A stretch of 64,000 nt of DNA, taken from NCBI GenBank assembly GCA_022497155.1, contig MU385710.1:124001-188000 (forward strand), written 5' to 3'. The position numbers and the translations under genes were made by a program. A model generated the notes under the pieces. It ran no database searches and was not told the origin of the DNA. It saw only the letters and a program-made list of their open reading frames with translations. Source of the DNA: Whalleya microplaca (taxonomy: Eukaryota; Ascomycota; Sordariomycetes; Xylariales; Xylariaceae). Shown here piece after piece: positions 1 to 11,179 of this stretch (within the stretch, counting starts at the first letter, position 1; the number at the start of each line of letters is the position of its first letter).

Positions 1-1056
1 GTGGCGATATCCATACTCCGGAACAGCGAGTTGTTGATCAGCAAGACGCCGCCGCCCCGGCCCACGGCGCCCTCCCTCACGGCCTTCTCGACGGGCGCCG
101 TGCCGTACCAGGCGCGCCCGTCGTCCCGGCGCAGCCTGTCGAAGAAGTCGTCCATGAACGCCGTCTCCTTGGAGAACTTCATGTCCTTCATCGTGGCGAG
201 CACCTCGGGGCTCTTGAGGATCTCGTTCAGGCTGTGCAGGTGTCCCGTGCTCGCGTGCACGACCGTCGCCTCCTTGGCGATCGCCATCAGCTGCTTGTCG
301 ACGCGCCGCGCGCCCTCGTCCGCCATGTACTTCTTGAAGTCGGTCGCCACGAACCCCGGGCTCGCGAGCAGCAGGGGCCGCGGCTTCGAGAAGTCGATGC
401 TGCGCACCAGCGTCTGCAGCGTCTTCTCGTAGAACCGCTTCATGCCCGAGTCCTGGTCCGAGCTGGTCGCGCGCTTCTTGGGGATCGAGCTCTCGACCCG
501 CTGCTTGAGGATCGTGCGGAACTCGGTGATCAGGCAGATGTTCGCCATGCCCTCCTGCATGACGATGGCGGCCACCGTGCCCTCGTTGTCTTGTTTCAGC
601 GCATCCTGCAGCGTTTCCTTTGCTACCGAGTCCCAGCCGTACTTTTTCCATATGGTGAAAGGCCGGTTGAGCTCGAGGTCTAGCGTATGGTATTGTCCAA
701 GACTGACGAAGCTGTTCTCGACGATGACGGTGCCCGAAACGTGTAACTGCGATGCGGCGGCGTCGAAGAAGGTCGAGGTAACGCGTATGGTCAGATCGGT
801 GTGTATTCGCTCTGACATGGTGCTCCCGGTCTTGGATTCTTTCGTGACTTTTCGGATGGCATGCGCCTTGATGACATCTTCGGGGCCTATGAGGTTATTC
901 GCATGCCACTCAACGATATACATTAGCTTGCCATGACCATGCGCTTGGGGTGTAAGGTGGACTTACCATATCTTCTGGTTCCACGGGAAGCAGCGTTACG
1001 CTTCCTTCGCTGAGCCCGTCGAGGGTCTGCGACGATTTAGATGCGACAAGCTGCAT
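1..1056 (-). CDS. dom34: Dom34/Pelota ribosome-rescue factor, 5' part (cut by window edge)
   Basis: Pelota/Dom34 works with the GTPase Hbs1 in the cytosol: it enters the empty A site of stalled ribosomes and promotes subunit splitting in no-go and non-stop mRNA decay. Exon 1 is 967-1056 (30 codons), the intron is 909-966 (GTAAGT...GAG), and exon 2 runs from 908 off the window. Splicing gives the family signature PEPEDMWHANNLIGPEDVI, with the intron exactly between Met30 and the Trp. The visible 332 residues cover the Sm-like N-terminal domain (RIHTDLTIRVT), the central domain (HASTGHLHSLNE) and the start of the C-terminal eRF1-like domain (DDGRAWYGT, LLINNSLFR). The family is normally about 380-400 residues, so only the C-terminal tail is missing. 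The start is the only ATG that gives the conserved N-terminus. Confidence 0.93.
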
Positions 1057-1527
1057 AGTCGCGATGTGTTGTAAGTTGCGTAGGTAGGTAAGGTAGGGTT
1101 GTTCTTCGTGATTGGGGGATGTTGAAGTAGTAAAATGGTTCAGTAATCGGTATTACGTCATTTGACTATTTATATCTCATACATGAAGGGCGCAAGATGT
1201 ATGTGTGCTTTGTAAGTGAATGGCTTCGAAGGATTAATTTGATATATTCAATGAAGGCTAGAACAATGAATGCCGGAGATAATGTCGAGTATGGCGATAT
1301 AAAAGTTGTCTAAAAGTTGAGTAAGAGTAAGAGGTAAGTATGTAAGAAGCTCGGAAAGAAATGCCCCTCTATACCCCGCCATCGAGGGGACCACATATAC
1401 TTAAGTAACTTACAAGTCCTGCCAGCCTGAACATGGAACCTTTTTACAGCTGGACATAGGATGGGATTGTGGCTGCCTACCTTAGGTACTAAAGTGAGGC
1501 GCTATTGGCATGTATTTCACTTCATTA

Positions 1528-1566
1528 GTACATTCATAGGGTACATTCATAGGGTACATTCATAGG
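1528..1566. repeat. Three perfect tandem copies of a 13-bp unit
   Basis: The unit GTACATTCATAGG occurs at 1528-1540, 1541-1553 and 1554-1566 with no mismatch. It lies in non-coding DNA. Perfect identity suggests recent slippage. Confidence 0.95.
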
Positions 1567-2068
1567 TGGCTGCTAGCTTCAATCTAAGGGTTTCAAGTAT
1601 GCAAGTATATGAATGGAAGTACTATGTAGACTACAGGTTCTCCGTTCCGTTTAGACAACATACTTATGTACGTCTGGGGTTCTTATTGGGTACCTGTGAA
1701 AGAATTCCAGTACTTACCTCCTAGATACTCGTGCTACTTGTAAGCCATCTAGCGTATCATATGTGGCTTGACGCTATCTACATATATGAAGGTTATCCGA
1801 TGGCTACCACACTGCTAAGGTACCTACCTACCTCTGTACATGCATAGATTTATTGACTGCAGCTGCTCGTAAGTCCGGATTACTACATGTAGGGCATACC
1901 TTATTTGGTGTTGCGGTGATCCTATCTATACACATAGTTACACTTGAATTCGGCTCATCGTTCACCCTAGAATAAATTAATAATTCCCTTCTCGTCTCTT
2001 TATTTCGTCTTATCTCCGCTATGTCCCTCACAAGTCCAAGACTTGCCTATAATCCCTTACGTATAGCG

Positions 2069-2076
2069 TATAAAAG
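2069..2076 (+). promoter_or_regulatory. TATA box upstream of the aldo/keto reductase
   Basis: The sequence TATAAAAG is a perfect TATA element 202 bp before the ATG at 2278. CT-rich sequence follows it (about 2080-2150), typical of fungal transcription starts. The distance implies a 5' leader of roughly 150 nt. Confidence 0.6.
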
Positions 2077-2277
2077 GCACGTATGCCCCTTCTTGTCTCG
2101 GTCCACGACACCCACATATCTCTCTTCTAGCATCTTTTTTAGTCTTTCCATCTTAGTTAAAGCAGTACAACCCTAGTCTAACTACATTCAACTGTATAGA
2201 AGCAAGCTCGTACATTAAACCCCTCTTCAACTCAATACCTCAAACTAAGTTCATAGCTGGTTGTGCCGTATAGAACC

Positions 2278-3269
2278 ATGGCGACTCTCAACCTCAATTC
2301 TACTATTAAGCTCAACAGCGGTTATGAGATTCCGCGCCTCGGCTTTGGGGTAAGCTCATTGTCTTCAGATAGATGAAATAGCTCAGTTAACATTTTTAGG
2401 TATACCAAACGTAAGTTCGCTCTGGTGTAGTCGATGTAGAGGCATGCGTATCCGTCTAAATCCCTCTACCTTCCAGTCCGCCAGCGGAAACGGAGGCAGC
2501 CTGTCTCCAGGCCTTCAATGCAGGCTACCGCCACATCGACTCGGCAGTCTCGTACAGGAACGAGTCCGGATGCGGCAATGCCATCCGAGCCAGCAAGCTG
2601 CCCCGGTCTGAGATCTTCTTCACGTCCAAGATCCCGACGTCCGGCATGAGCTACGCCGAGGCCAAGGTGCAGATCCACCGGAGCCTGCAGGCGACGGGGC
2701 TCGACTACATCGACCTGATGCTCATCCACGCGCCGTACGGCGGGTCGGCGCGGCGCAAGGGCGTGTGGAAGGCGCTCGTCGAGGCCGTCGAGGAGGGCAA
2801 GGTCCGCTCCATCGGCATCAGCAACTACGGCGTGCACCACCTCGACGAGCTGGAGACGCACATCGCGGAGCTCGAGCGCGAGCGCGGCGGCAAGGGCCGC
2901 GGCGGCGTCGTCAGCGTCGCCCAGCACGAGGTCCACCCCTGGTGCGCGCGCGGCGACATCGCCGACTGGTGCGCCAAGCGCAACATCGTGCTCGAGGCCT
3001 ACTCGCCCGTCTGCCAGGCGAAGAAGTTCGGCGACCCGACGCTTGTCAAGTTGGCCGCCAAGTACAGGAAATCCGAGGCCCAGGTCCTGCTCCGATGGAG
3101 CCTGCAGAAGGGATACGTCCCGCTCCCGAAGAGCGTCACGCCCTCGCGCATTAAGGAGAATGCGGAGGTCTTCGACTTCGAGATTTCCAAGGAGGACATG
3201 GATGAGCTTGAGACTGACGAGTATTCTCCGGTGACCTGGGACCCGACCATTAGTCCTCTGGACAACTAA
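2278..3269 (+). CDS. Aldo/keto reductase (AKR superfamily), 3 exons with an 11-nt micro-exon
   Basis: NAD(P)H-dependent cytosolic reductase of aldehydes, ketones or sugars; the substrate cannot be told from sequence. Exons are 2278-2349, 2400-2410 and 2477-3269, giving 291 residues, a normal AKR length. The middle exon is only 11 nt (GTATACCAAAC). It is needed to read IPRLGFGVYQTPPAETEA, the conserved first beta strand of the barrel. The catalytic tetrad is visible: Asp in YRHIDSA, Tyr in SYRNE, Lys in TSKIP and His in LIHAP. The cofactor-loop region PLPKSVTPSRIKENAEVF is also intact. Both introns have GTAAG donors. The coding sequence is GC-rich with G/C third positions. It converges on the dehydratase at 3876, and both could act on sugar derivatives (inference). 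Confidence 0.92.
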
Positions 3270-3875
3270 ATATGCTATCGCTGCGGACCTGCGGTGTTAG
3301 CTGCATAGAAGAAATATATATGATGTCCTTTGCTTTGATCGCGTTACGTTGGGATTGAGTAAAGGGGTTCCTTCGTAACGCTTTAAGTGCTACATAAAGC
3401 CAGATCATAGTTCATCGGACTTAAGATGCTGCTCTTGCGGCTGTATTGAAGCTTCTTGTCTTGCCAATGTGCTCGTGGATGTTGCTGAATGTGTTGCCGT
3501 TGCGTAACTGGTTTCTAGACCTAGATACTTAGATGATCAGTAGCCTTCTTGATCATTACCAGTGCTACAGAACAATCAAAACGGTGCATGTAGTGCATCA
3601 CATAATCATAGTGCTCCCAGATAAGTTGGGAGTCTACCTTATGAGAGTTCAGGTTATCGGACCAATCCATCCAGCCGCCCACCAACTTTGACAGCTATCA
3701 GTGACCATCAATGGATATGTATCACAAATCCTTTCGTATCATGAAGCTTCTATTCGACGTTACAATCTGCCGGCACACCTACGTACAAGATCTTGCGCTT
3801 TAATATCCCCTCAGTGGCAAGCAGCGTTTTATCTTCTTCTTCTTCTCCTTCTTCCCTACCACACCACCAATAGTC
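3270..3875. other. Convergent 3' intergenic region
   Basis: About 600 bp between two genes that end toward each other. I see no coding frame. A CTT-rich tract lies at about 3833-3856 near the dehydratase stop. It presumably contains both 3' UTRs. Confidence 0.6.
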
Positions 3876-6373
3876 TTACTCCCCGTCGCTCCATTGGTCC
3901 GTAACGGCCCCGTGGCTCGCATCGCCCACCAGCCTAGCATACTTAGCCAGCACGCCCCTCCTGACCTTCGGCACCGGCGGCTTCCACTCCGCCCTCCGCC
4001 TCGCGAACTCCTCCTCGCTCACATCGACAGCGTCGATGCGGTTGCTCACCGCATCGATAACAACCGTATCGCCGTCCCGGACCAGCGCAATGGGCCCGCC
4101 CCGCGCGGCCTCCGGCGTCACATGCCCCACGATGAACCCGTGGCTCGCGCCGCTGTACCGCCCGTCCGTGACCAGCGCGATGTTGCGCAGCTGCGCGCCC
4201 ATGATGGCCGCGGACGCGCGCAGCTGCTCCGGCATCCCGGGGCCGCCGCGCGGGCCCTCGTAGCGCACGATGAGCACCAGGTTCTCGTCGCGCGGGATGT
4301 CGCCGCGCGACAGCGCGTCGTTGAGCTCGTGCTCCTTGTTGAACAGGCGCGCGCGCCCCCGGAAGCTGAGCCCCTCCTTGCCCGTGATCTTGGCCACCGC
4401 GCCGGCGGGAGCCAGGTTGCCGTACAGGACCCGCAGGTGGCCCGAGGCCTTGATCGGGTCGTCCAGGGGGCGGATGATCTTCTGCTCGGGCGGCAGGCTG
4501 GGCCAGCCGGCCACGTTCTCCGCGAGCGTGCGCCCCGTCACCGTCGGGATGTCGCCGTTGATGCGCCCCGCCGCGATCAGCATCTTGAGCACCGCCGGCG
4601 TGCCGCCGATCTTGTACAGGTCCTCCATCAGGTACCGCCCGCTGGGGGCGAGGTCCGCCAGGAACGGCGTGCGCTGGCTGACGCGGTCGACGTCGTCGAG
4701 GCCCAGGGGCACCTCGGCCGTGTTCGCCATCGCCAGGAAGTGCAGGATCCCGTTCGTGGACCCGCCGAGGATCATGGTGATGACGAGCGCGTTCTCGAAC
4801 GCCGCGCGCGTCAGCAGGTCGCGCGGGCGGATGTCGCGCTGCATCGTCGTCCGGATCGTCTCGGCCGCCCGCTCGCACTCGCGCGCCTTCTCTGGGCTGA
4901 GCGCCGGGTACGAGGACGACCCGGGTAGCGTGAGCCCCATCGCCTCGATCGCCGTCGCCATCGTGTTCGCCGTGTACATGCCGCCGCAGGCGCCGGCCCC
5001 GGGACACGCGTGCCGCTCGATGTCCGACATAACATCGCTGGGAGTGCGGCCTGGTACGCCTGGGTTTGTCTTCGCGTGCAGCCGCCCGTAGGTGAAGGCG
5101 CCGGACGCCTCGTAGCAGGTGCTCACGTTGATGTCGCCTTCTGTGAGGCTGGAATGTCCTTTGCGGATTGTCCCGCCATACTGCATGATCCTGGTGAGTT
5201 TCCGAAATAAAGCAACAGGGGAAATGGGTTAAGACTATGAACCCCATGGTCTTCAGACTTGTAACACTGAGAAGTCTCAGAGAATAAAATGTGCCCAATG
5301 AGCCATCTCTAACTAGCCAATGAATATTATAGGATGGGCTGCATCTTTTTCACTTACAATCATGATAAAAGGTCTATTATGACGTGCTGCCGCCATGATG
5401 ACGCCAGGCATGTTTTTATCACACCCCGGAATAGCAATATTGGCGTCGTGGTGCTGTGCGCAAGTCACCGACTCTATGCTGTCGGCAATGAGGTCACGGG
5501 TCTGGAGAGAGTATCTCATTCCTAGGCGATAGGCTTAGCCAACACGAGATACTCTCAAGGTGAACAGCAAGTGCGCACCTTCGCCTCCCATGGTGATTGC
5601 GTCCGACACCCCGACGGCGTTGTATTGCCATGCCAGCATGTTCTGCTTCTCTACCGCTTTTTTCACGATCTTTCCGAACTCAAGAACTTTACCGGGTCAG
5701 CTATACCTAAGTTCATGGGACCCTGTGGGTTCAAAGGCTTGACGTACGATGTGTGCTAAGAATATTAGAGTTGAGAATAGAAAACGTGAGTAGTACGCAT
5801 CCCAATCTGCTTCACACTATTCATATATGACTTACTTGCACTGCATCGTTGAGAGTTAGCAGCAATTCCATACCGGGTTCTATGAAGTACTTTGGGTCTG
5901 ATCCCCTGAGACCTGTTCAGGCGGTAGATGCCAATCCTTCGATATGGAAAAGGGGGCTCATTCAAGATAATCAAATACACGTACAGGATTTCCTTCCCAC
6001 CAAACAGTTGCAATGCCAACTTGTGGTGCTTCTTTCATCATCTTCTCGTTGGGAACTCCAGCGCCGTACAGCATAGCCTATACATCATTTCAGCATAGGT
6101 TCTCAAGTTCGTCAAGCAATTCAAGCACAGGTTATGGTTTTAGTGAACCTGTCCAACGTCTCTGGAGCCATCCGACTCATTGGACTTGCCTGCTGAATGT
6201 TCTTAGTGGCAATAACATACCTGAGCACCTGGAAAGTCATGTCCTCTCGTAATCATATGGGACCACCGATTCAGTGGACCGCCTGGAGGTAAACATTTGA
6301 ACTGGATATACTGAGGATCCGATTTAGGGTCTGCGGCGCCAACGCCCACAGTTGCATCTGGTGTATCACTCAT
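3876..6373 (-). CDS. ILVD/EDD-family dehydratase (dihydroxy-acid or sugar-acid dehydratase), 7 exons including 5-nt and 8-nt micro-exons
   Basis: Fe-S enzyme that dehydrates 2,3-dihydroxy acids or sugar acids to 2-keto acids. Exons on the minus strand are 6221-6373, 5985-6077, 5836-5840, 5748-5755, 5579-5686, 5358-5521 and 3876-5180; every junction keeps phase and gives 611 residues, normal for the family. Expected cluster cysteines are Cys83 (WWEGNPCNTH), Cys156 ([10 protein letters not shown]) and Cys242 ([14 protein letters not shown]). Cys83 is encoded by the 5-nt exon TGCAA, followed by the 8-nt exon CACACATC; without both the protein is out of frame. There is no clear mitochondrial presequence, so this is probably a cytosolic paralogue of Ilv3, for example a sugar-acid dehydratase. 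Which acid it uses is unknown. Exons 2-6 are AT-richer than the last exon. Confidence 0.9.
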
Positions 6374-7618
6374 TGTAAGATATCTATAACTCTATTCTTT
6401 CCCAAGGAAATTATTCTTGAATAAGCTACTGTTTCTGTTAGTTCCGGATTTGGGGACGAAGCCCTCGGTTTTCTAAAAAGCACCTTTGCGGGGTAATAAT
6501 GCCCATTGGAGAATCGTGGGGGGAAAGTGACGATGTTAATGTTCGGAGGTTAGGCGACAAGACTGGAGTAATGCCGGCCGCGGTGGAGATTAGCGCGAGC
6601 CTATACTAGATCTACCCCTTTTCTTGTGGGTTTGATTTCAAAGCTGCGGGAGCTATTGGTCTAGAGTCTATATCTGCACATCACATGGAAGAGGCTTGCA
6701 TCCCCATAACCTTCCCGCAGGACCTAGGCCGAGTCTCGGGGCGTGGGGGATGTGGAGCTTTGCATGCCCAAGTTGAGCTGGAGTCGGATGGAGTCAGCTT
6801 TGTAACGAATAGGGAGTCAGCCCCTTTTTTTCTTCATCGAAAATCTTCGATCGTGCATTCGCCTAATCGGTCATAGGGACATACATTGTCACCCGAAGTC
6901 GTGTCACGATGGTCCAGAGCGACTCGTAAAATCGGAGGTTCGGTATGATGTTAACATAGAAATAGAAAGCGAACGGCTCTTCTCGAGATCACACTGTCCT
7001 GGATTCGCGATTGTAACCGTGGATCTGAAAAGGCACTGTGTTTTATTCAGCAACAGGTATCATCCATATGTCATAATTCATGGGATGAGCTTCAGGTATA
7101 TGCACTTCTAGAATTTGCCTTTGGAACCATATGGGTCAAAGTGCCATGCCCTAAGTTTTCAGACTTGTCTCTAGCACTTCAAGCTTCGAAATGATTTCCA
7201 GGCTACAGCACTATTAAGTTAGCATTGAACTCAATAGCCGCCAAAAGAGTATGAACATTTGGTACCTTCTGAATTGCTCGACATGCGAGAGCAGCTTTAT
7301 TATATCCAAGAGTTTATCAGTGGAATAGCTGCGTATGCATCACATCAGTTCATTCAAAGAAATATATACATTGTAGTACTATCAGCCCAGGATATTGTGC
7401 TCTCTTGAATATCTCATCCCAGCACTAGAATATATTCCTTAATAGATTCTCAGTATACCGAAGTCACTAACCATTGGAACGATATATACCGTAAGTCAAA
7501 AACTCAATAGCTAAATATCGAAATAAGATGCCACAAGAGAGAGGGCCTGTCAATGATATATAATAGTATCGAGTTAGAAGAGATATTAGTTGAAGAATCT
7601 TAGCAGGAAGGCCTTGTT
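6374..7618. other. Non-coding stretch between dehydratase start and GMC oxidoreductase end
   Basis: I find no supported gene. The part next to 6373 should hold the dehydratase promoter. The rest (about 6900-7600) is AT-rich. A 63-codon open frame at 6685-6876 shows no recognisable motif. Confidence 0.55.
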
Positions 7619-9895
7619 TCAGTCATTTTGAGCGAGTCCCAGCTCGTGAATGATGATATCTGCAGCCTTCTCTCCGATCATCAATGCTGTGTTATAAGTA
7701 TTTGCTGCGACTTCTTGGGGCGGAACGCTGAGATCTGCAATCTTCAGCCCGGGCACGCCATACACATTTAGATTAGGATCAACTGTGATGACTTCTTGTT
7801 AGCATGAACTTTTACAAGGAATGCAACAGGCAGCTTCATGAGCCTTCATCTCTCATATTATTTGGAAAGTCTAAAGGGGGCTCGACTCACCAACGCCATT
7901 CTCCTCCCGGGGCGCCATCTTGCAGGTTCCCAGTGGGTGTCTCGAGGTTCCGATATTTTCACGTATGTACTGTACGATGGCAGCATCATCCTCAGCCGAG
8001 TACTCTATCTCGCTGAAGATCGGACCGTCTGCCGTTTCAATCACGGAAGCTTCAGAACCCTCCGGGAATTGAGGCTGTCCTGATGTAAGTTCACCTCGGA
8101 AAATGTCCATCTGGCGACTTATTGCTCGCTGCGTCTTGTAGCCCCATATGTGGCTCTTGAGATCGATATCGTTCTCGTCTAACAGCCATCCCGGATTAAA
8201 GTCGTACGAGTCATCTATCTCGGGTCCGGTGATGTGGATATGGCCTCGCGCATAGGGGTACGTGACCCAAGGCGCGGTGGTGGCATATTCGGCATCATCT
8301 GGGAGGGCGGCAGGGTCGCCGAAGTAGCAGTTGAAGAGGCCCATTATCATAAGTGGTCGATTGGGTGTATCTTCGAAGTGTCTCTCCCACGCAGCTTGGA
8401 ACTCAGGCCCCAGAGCTGCGATATCCGCGGGCGAGGGTCTAAGTTTGCTAGATGCGTCGTGACCATTCCATCCCAACTGGCTGTCGTCTTTTGCGATCAT
8501 GTCCTCTACGTCCCGGCCGCGGTCATTCCTCGCCATGCCGTTGATCGTTTCATTTGGTTCAAGGCTTGTGCGATAGACATAGCCTACAAAGTGGTGGTCT
8601 AAAAAATATCTATTCGTCAGCATTGACAGTTTACCGTGCGATTTTCAAAGAAAGATCATAGGTGGTAATTGGTAAACGTGCCTTGAAACTCATTTCCTAC
8701 GCCAGGAAGACTTTCCACGATTGGTACTCCCGCTTGCTCAAGCACGGCAATCTCGCCAATTCCAGAGCGTTCGAGGAGCAACGGCGTCCCAAAAGCACCA
8801 GTTGAAGCAACCACAAGTTTCCTAGCTGCGATACTCTTTTTGTCACCTGCATGTCCATCTTTTGTGAAATTGGGGTTCGGTCGATACTCGACGCCAACAG
8901 CACGTTTTGTCTCTTCGCCATCAAACAAGATGCGAAGCACCTGATTTTCTACTAATACATGCAGATTGGGAAAGTTGCCACTCTGCAGCAAGGGATGCAG
9001 ATATCGATGGGCGACGTCCTGGCGTCGACCATCTAAAGGCGACACATAGCGATACCAGGGCCCAGAGCCATTGTTGGAATGCAGACTTTGCAAGTCTATT
9101 ATCTCGGGATACCCTGCCTTGATGGCACCTTGGATGAATGCGTCCTCAGCGCGGGGAGCTTGGTGTGTCCCTTTCGACACATGAACTGGGCCTTCATAAC
9201 CGTGCGTTGATTCGTTGCTAGTTGAGCCGTGATATGTCTCTATCTGCGTTGCACGTCAGATGTCTGAAGTATTTACAGCTCGTAGATATTTGGGGGAAGC
9301 GGTATGCTATTAAGTCTTTAATTTTTCTAGAATATGTCTTGACAAGTTGAATATCACTAAGGAAATACTGCACCTTCTTCAGAAAATCCAAGACGTCCTC
9401 AGCCATCCACCCAGGCGTATTCCATGAATCGAAGTCATCCCACTGCCCCCGGGTGTACACCATCCAATTGATGGAAGACCCACCACCCAGAACACCACCA
9501 GTCTCAATAATGGGTTCACGGTCAGCCAGCTGCGGCGACTTGTTAGCCTTCCAGAAGAGAGTAGTATCAGACCCAGACATGGTGTTCCGCTCGAACAATG
9601 CAGGGTAGATGACACTCTGCAGATTGAAATTGTTTTTGCCCTGCTCAATGACCAAAATGGACAGAGTAGGGTCTGCTTCGGCAAGTCGCGAGGCGATTAT
9701 GCAGCCTGCCGTGCCGCCTGTGATTGTGCTTGAGTTAGGTTGCGGGCAGGTGAGAGTGGAAGGGGGAGACTTGCCCCCAGCTATGATAACGTCCACTTCA
9801 GTGAGATTGCTCGGAAGGTCTGTATATATTTCTGCAGTAGCTGTGTATATCGCCAATGTGCCCAAGAGGACTTTCATCATAATTTCCAAGCCCAT
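7619..9895 (-). CDS. Secreted GMC oxidoreductase (glucose-methanol-choline family, FAD), 5 exons, two GC-AG introns
   Basis: FAD-dependent alcohol or sugar oxidase/dehydrogenase, probably extracellular (aryl-alcohol-oxidase-like; substrate not assignable). Exons are 9775-9895, 9374-9717, 8682-9243, 7891-8598 and 7619-7782, giving 632 residues. The N-terminus (MMKVLLGTLAIYTATAE) looks like a signal peptide. The FAD-binding motif VIIAGGGTAGC and the GMC signature GGVLGGGSSINWMVY are present. The second signature region reads PGVGNEFQDHHFVGY. The C-terminal catalytic block is TSRHPLGTCKM (His563), with an Asn at about 606 as the usual second catalytic position. Introns 9718-9774 and 8599-8681 begin with GC (GCAAGT and GCACGT); both are required, since only splicing there restores the FAD glycine motif and the frame. 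The other two introns are GT-AG. Codon use is AT-richer than in neighbouring genes. Confidence 0.88.
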
Positions 9896-11179
9896 GCTGC
9901 AATTTATACACCGTGACTCCTTTGAGCTAATGATGTATAAGTGACGGCAATGGGAAGTGGTAGGATAAGTTGGTTGCTGCCGCGAGCCACCTTTCGGGGC
10001 ATCCTACACTTATACCACCATAGCACATCCTCGCTATAAGAATCTGCAGTTGAAGGAAAGATTGCTATATGATGGACTATACGAATCTTGCAGCATGCCA
10101 GTTGTGTAATTGGTATCGAAATGCGGGGGACGTAACTGATGTTGCATCGTTGGCTGCTTGGCTTGCTTGGTATTGTCTTCACTATAAGTCTGTATGCTGC
10201 GTTTTCAAGCAACGCGACGGATCTGATCTAGGTCTTACATATTATCTGTTATATATAATGCAGGTGCAAGGTTATACTAGTGATGACTGTACGATACGTC
10301 TCTAGTGTAAAGCAGAACTTCATTCAGTATGCTGGAGTTATCCCCTTTGAGAAACCCGGAACAATACTTGCGGTGTCACTCTATACCCTACCCAGCTCGC
10401 CGGGCTCCTCTGCTTCATCAAAGAGCTTAACCCAGTAAGATATAGAAATACTACTTTTCCAGTCTCACCCCGGGAAACTACTTAGCTAATCTTCATTATA
10501 CCCCGTTGAAGGATCGACTGTCAACCAAACACGGATACTCAGTACAAGACCTCCTCGAACTTCTCGATATGTACTAGTACGAACATAATAAGACTTATGC
10601 CAGACCTTTCTAATAACGTTCATTAAACTAATAATTTGAAGAATCAGTAAGTATACATCATTCGTGGATGGAAGAATGAGATGGAATGCTATTAAGAGCT
10701 GTTGCCGTTGATTCGGCAGGACTAGCAATATATTGATACATCTGTTACCGATAAGAGTTTAATAACTTGGAGTGTGTCTATACATTTATTTCATATCAAT
10801 CACAGAAAAAATAGCCTGTTCAGCTTAAGCTGTCCGAGCACAGACCAAAGTCCATGTATAGGACATTCTCATGTCACGCATATCACGAGGGAATTCAAAC
10901 GTAAAGCAAAATCTGCTATATTCATCAAGACGAATGCCTCCGAGGGCCGTGCGGTGAATAGAATAGAATCGGAACTTCAACGCATGCTCGCCTCTGGGGC
11001 ATCATAATAACTGTATCCTCCCAAACGCCAAGGTCCATGCAACATACTCGTCATCTATCTGCCTTCCCTAACTGCGATTTTTTTTTTTTTTTTTTTTCAG
11101 CAACGCCACCCAAGCAAATCAATCAATCACTCAGTTCATCATCGTCCCAAAAATCGCCCGAGATCGATCTAGCTCTGCT
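9896..11179. other. Non-coding AT-rich stretch with a poly-T tract
   Basis: It should contain the GMC oxidoreductase promoter (right of 9895) and the 3' UTR of the lactonase (left of 11180). I see no convincing coding frame. A run of 20 T occupies 11078-11097. Confidence 0.55.
11078..11097. repeat. Homopolymer of 20 T
   Basis: An uninterrupted T20 lies about 80 bp beyond the lactonase stop, in its presumed 3' UTR (poly-A on the transcript strand). Confidence 0.95.

Larger units (their letters stand above)
1057..2277. other. Divergent intergenic region between dom34 and the aldo/keto reductase
   Basis: No coding frame is supported here. The stretch is AT-rich and dense in TAGGTA/TACCTA words. 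It holds a perfect three-copy 13-bp tandem repeat at 1528-1566 and a TATA box for the rightward reductase at 2069-2076. It must contain the promoters of both flanking genes. Confidence 0.7.

Noticed and set aside
3894..4928. 344-codon open frame on the plus strand
   Set aside because: It is antisense to the dehydratase last exon; its Arg/Ala/Pro-rich translation is the usual shadow of GC-rich coding DNA.
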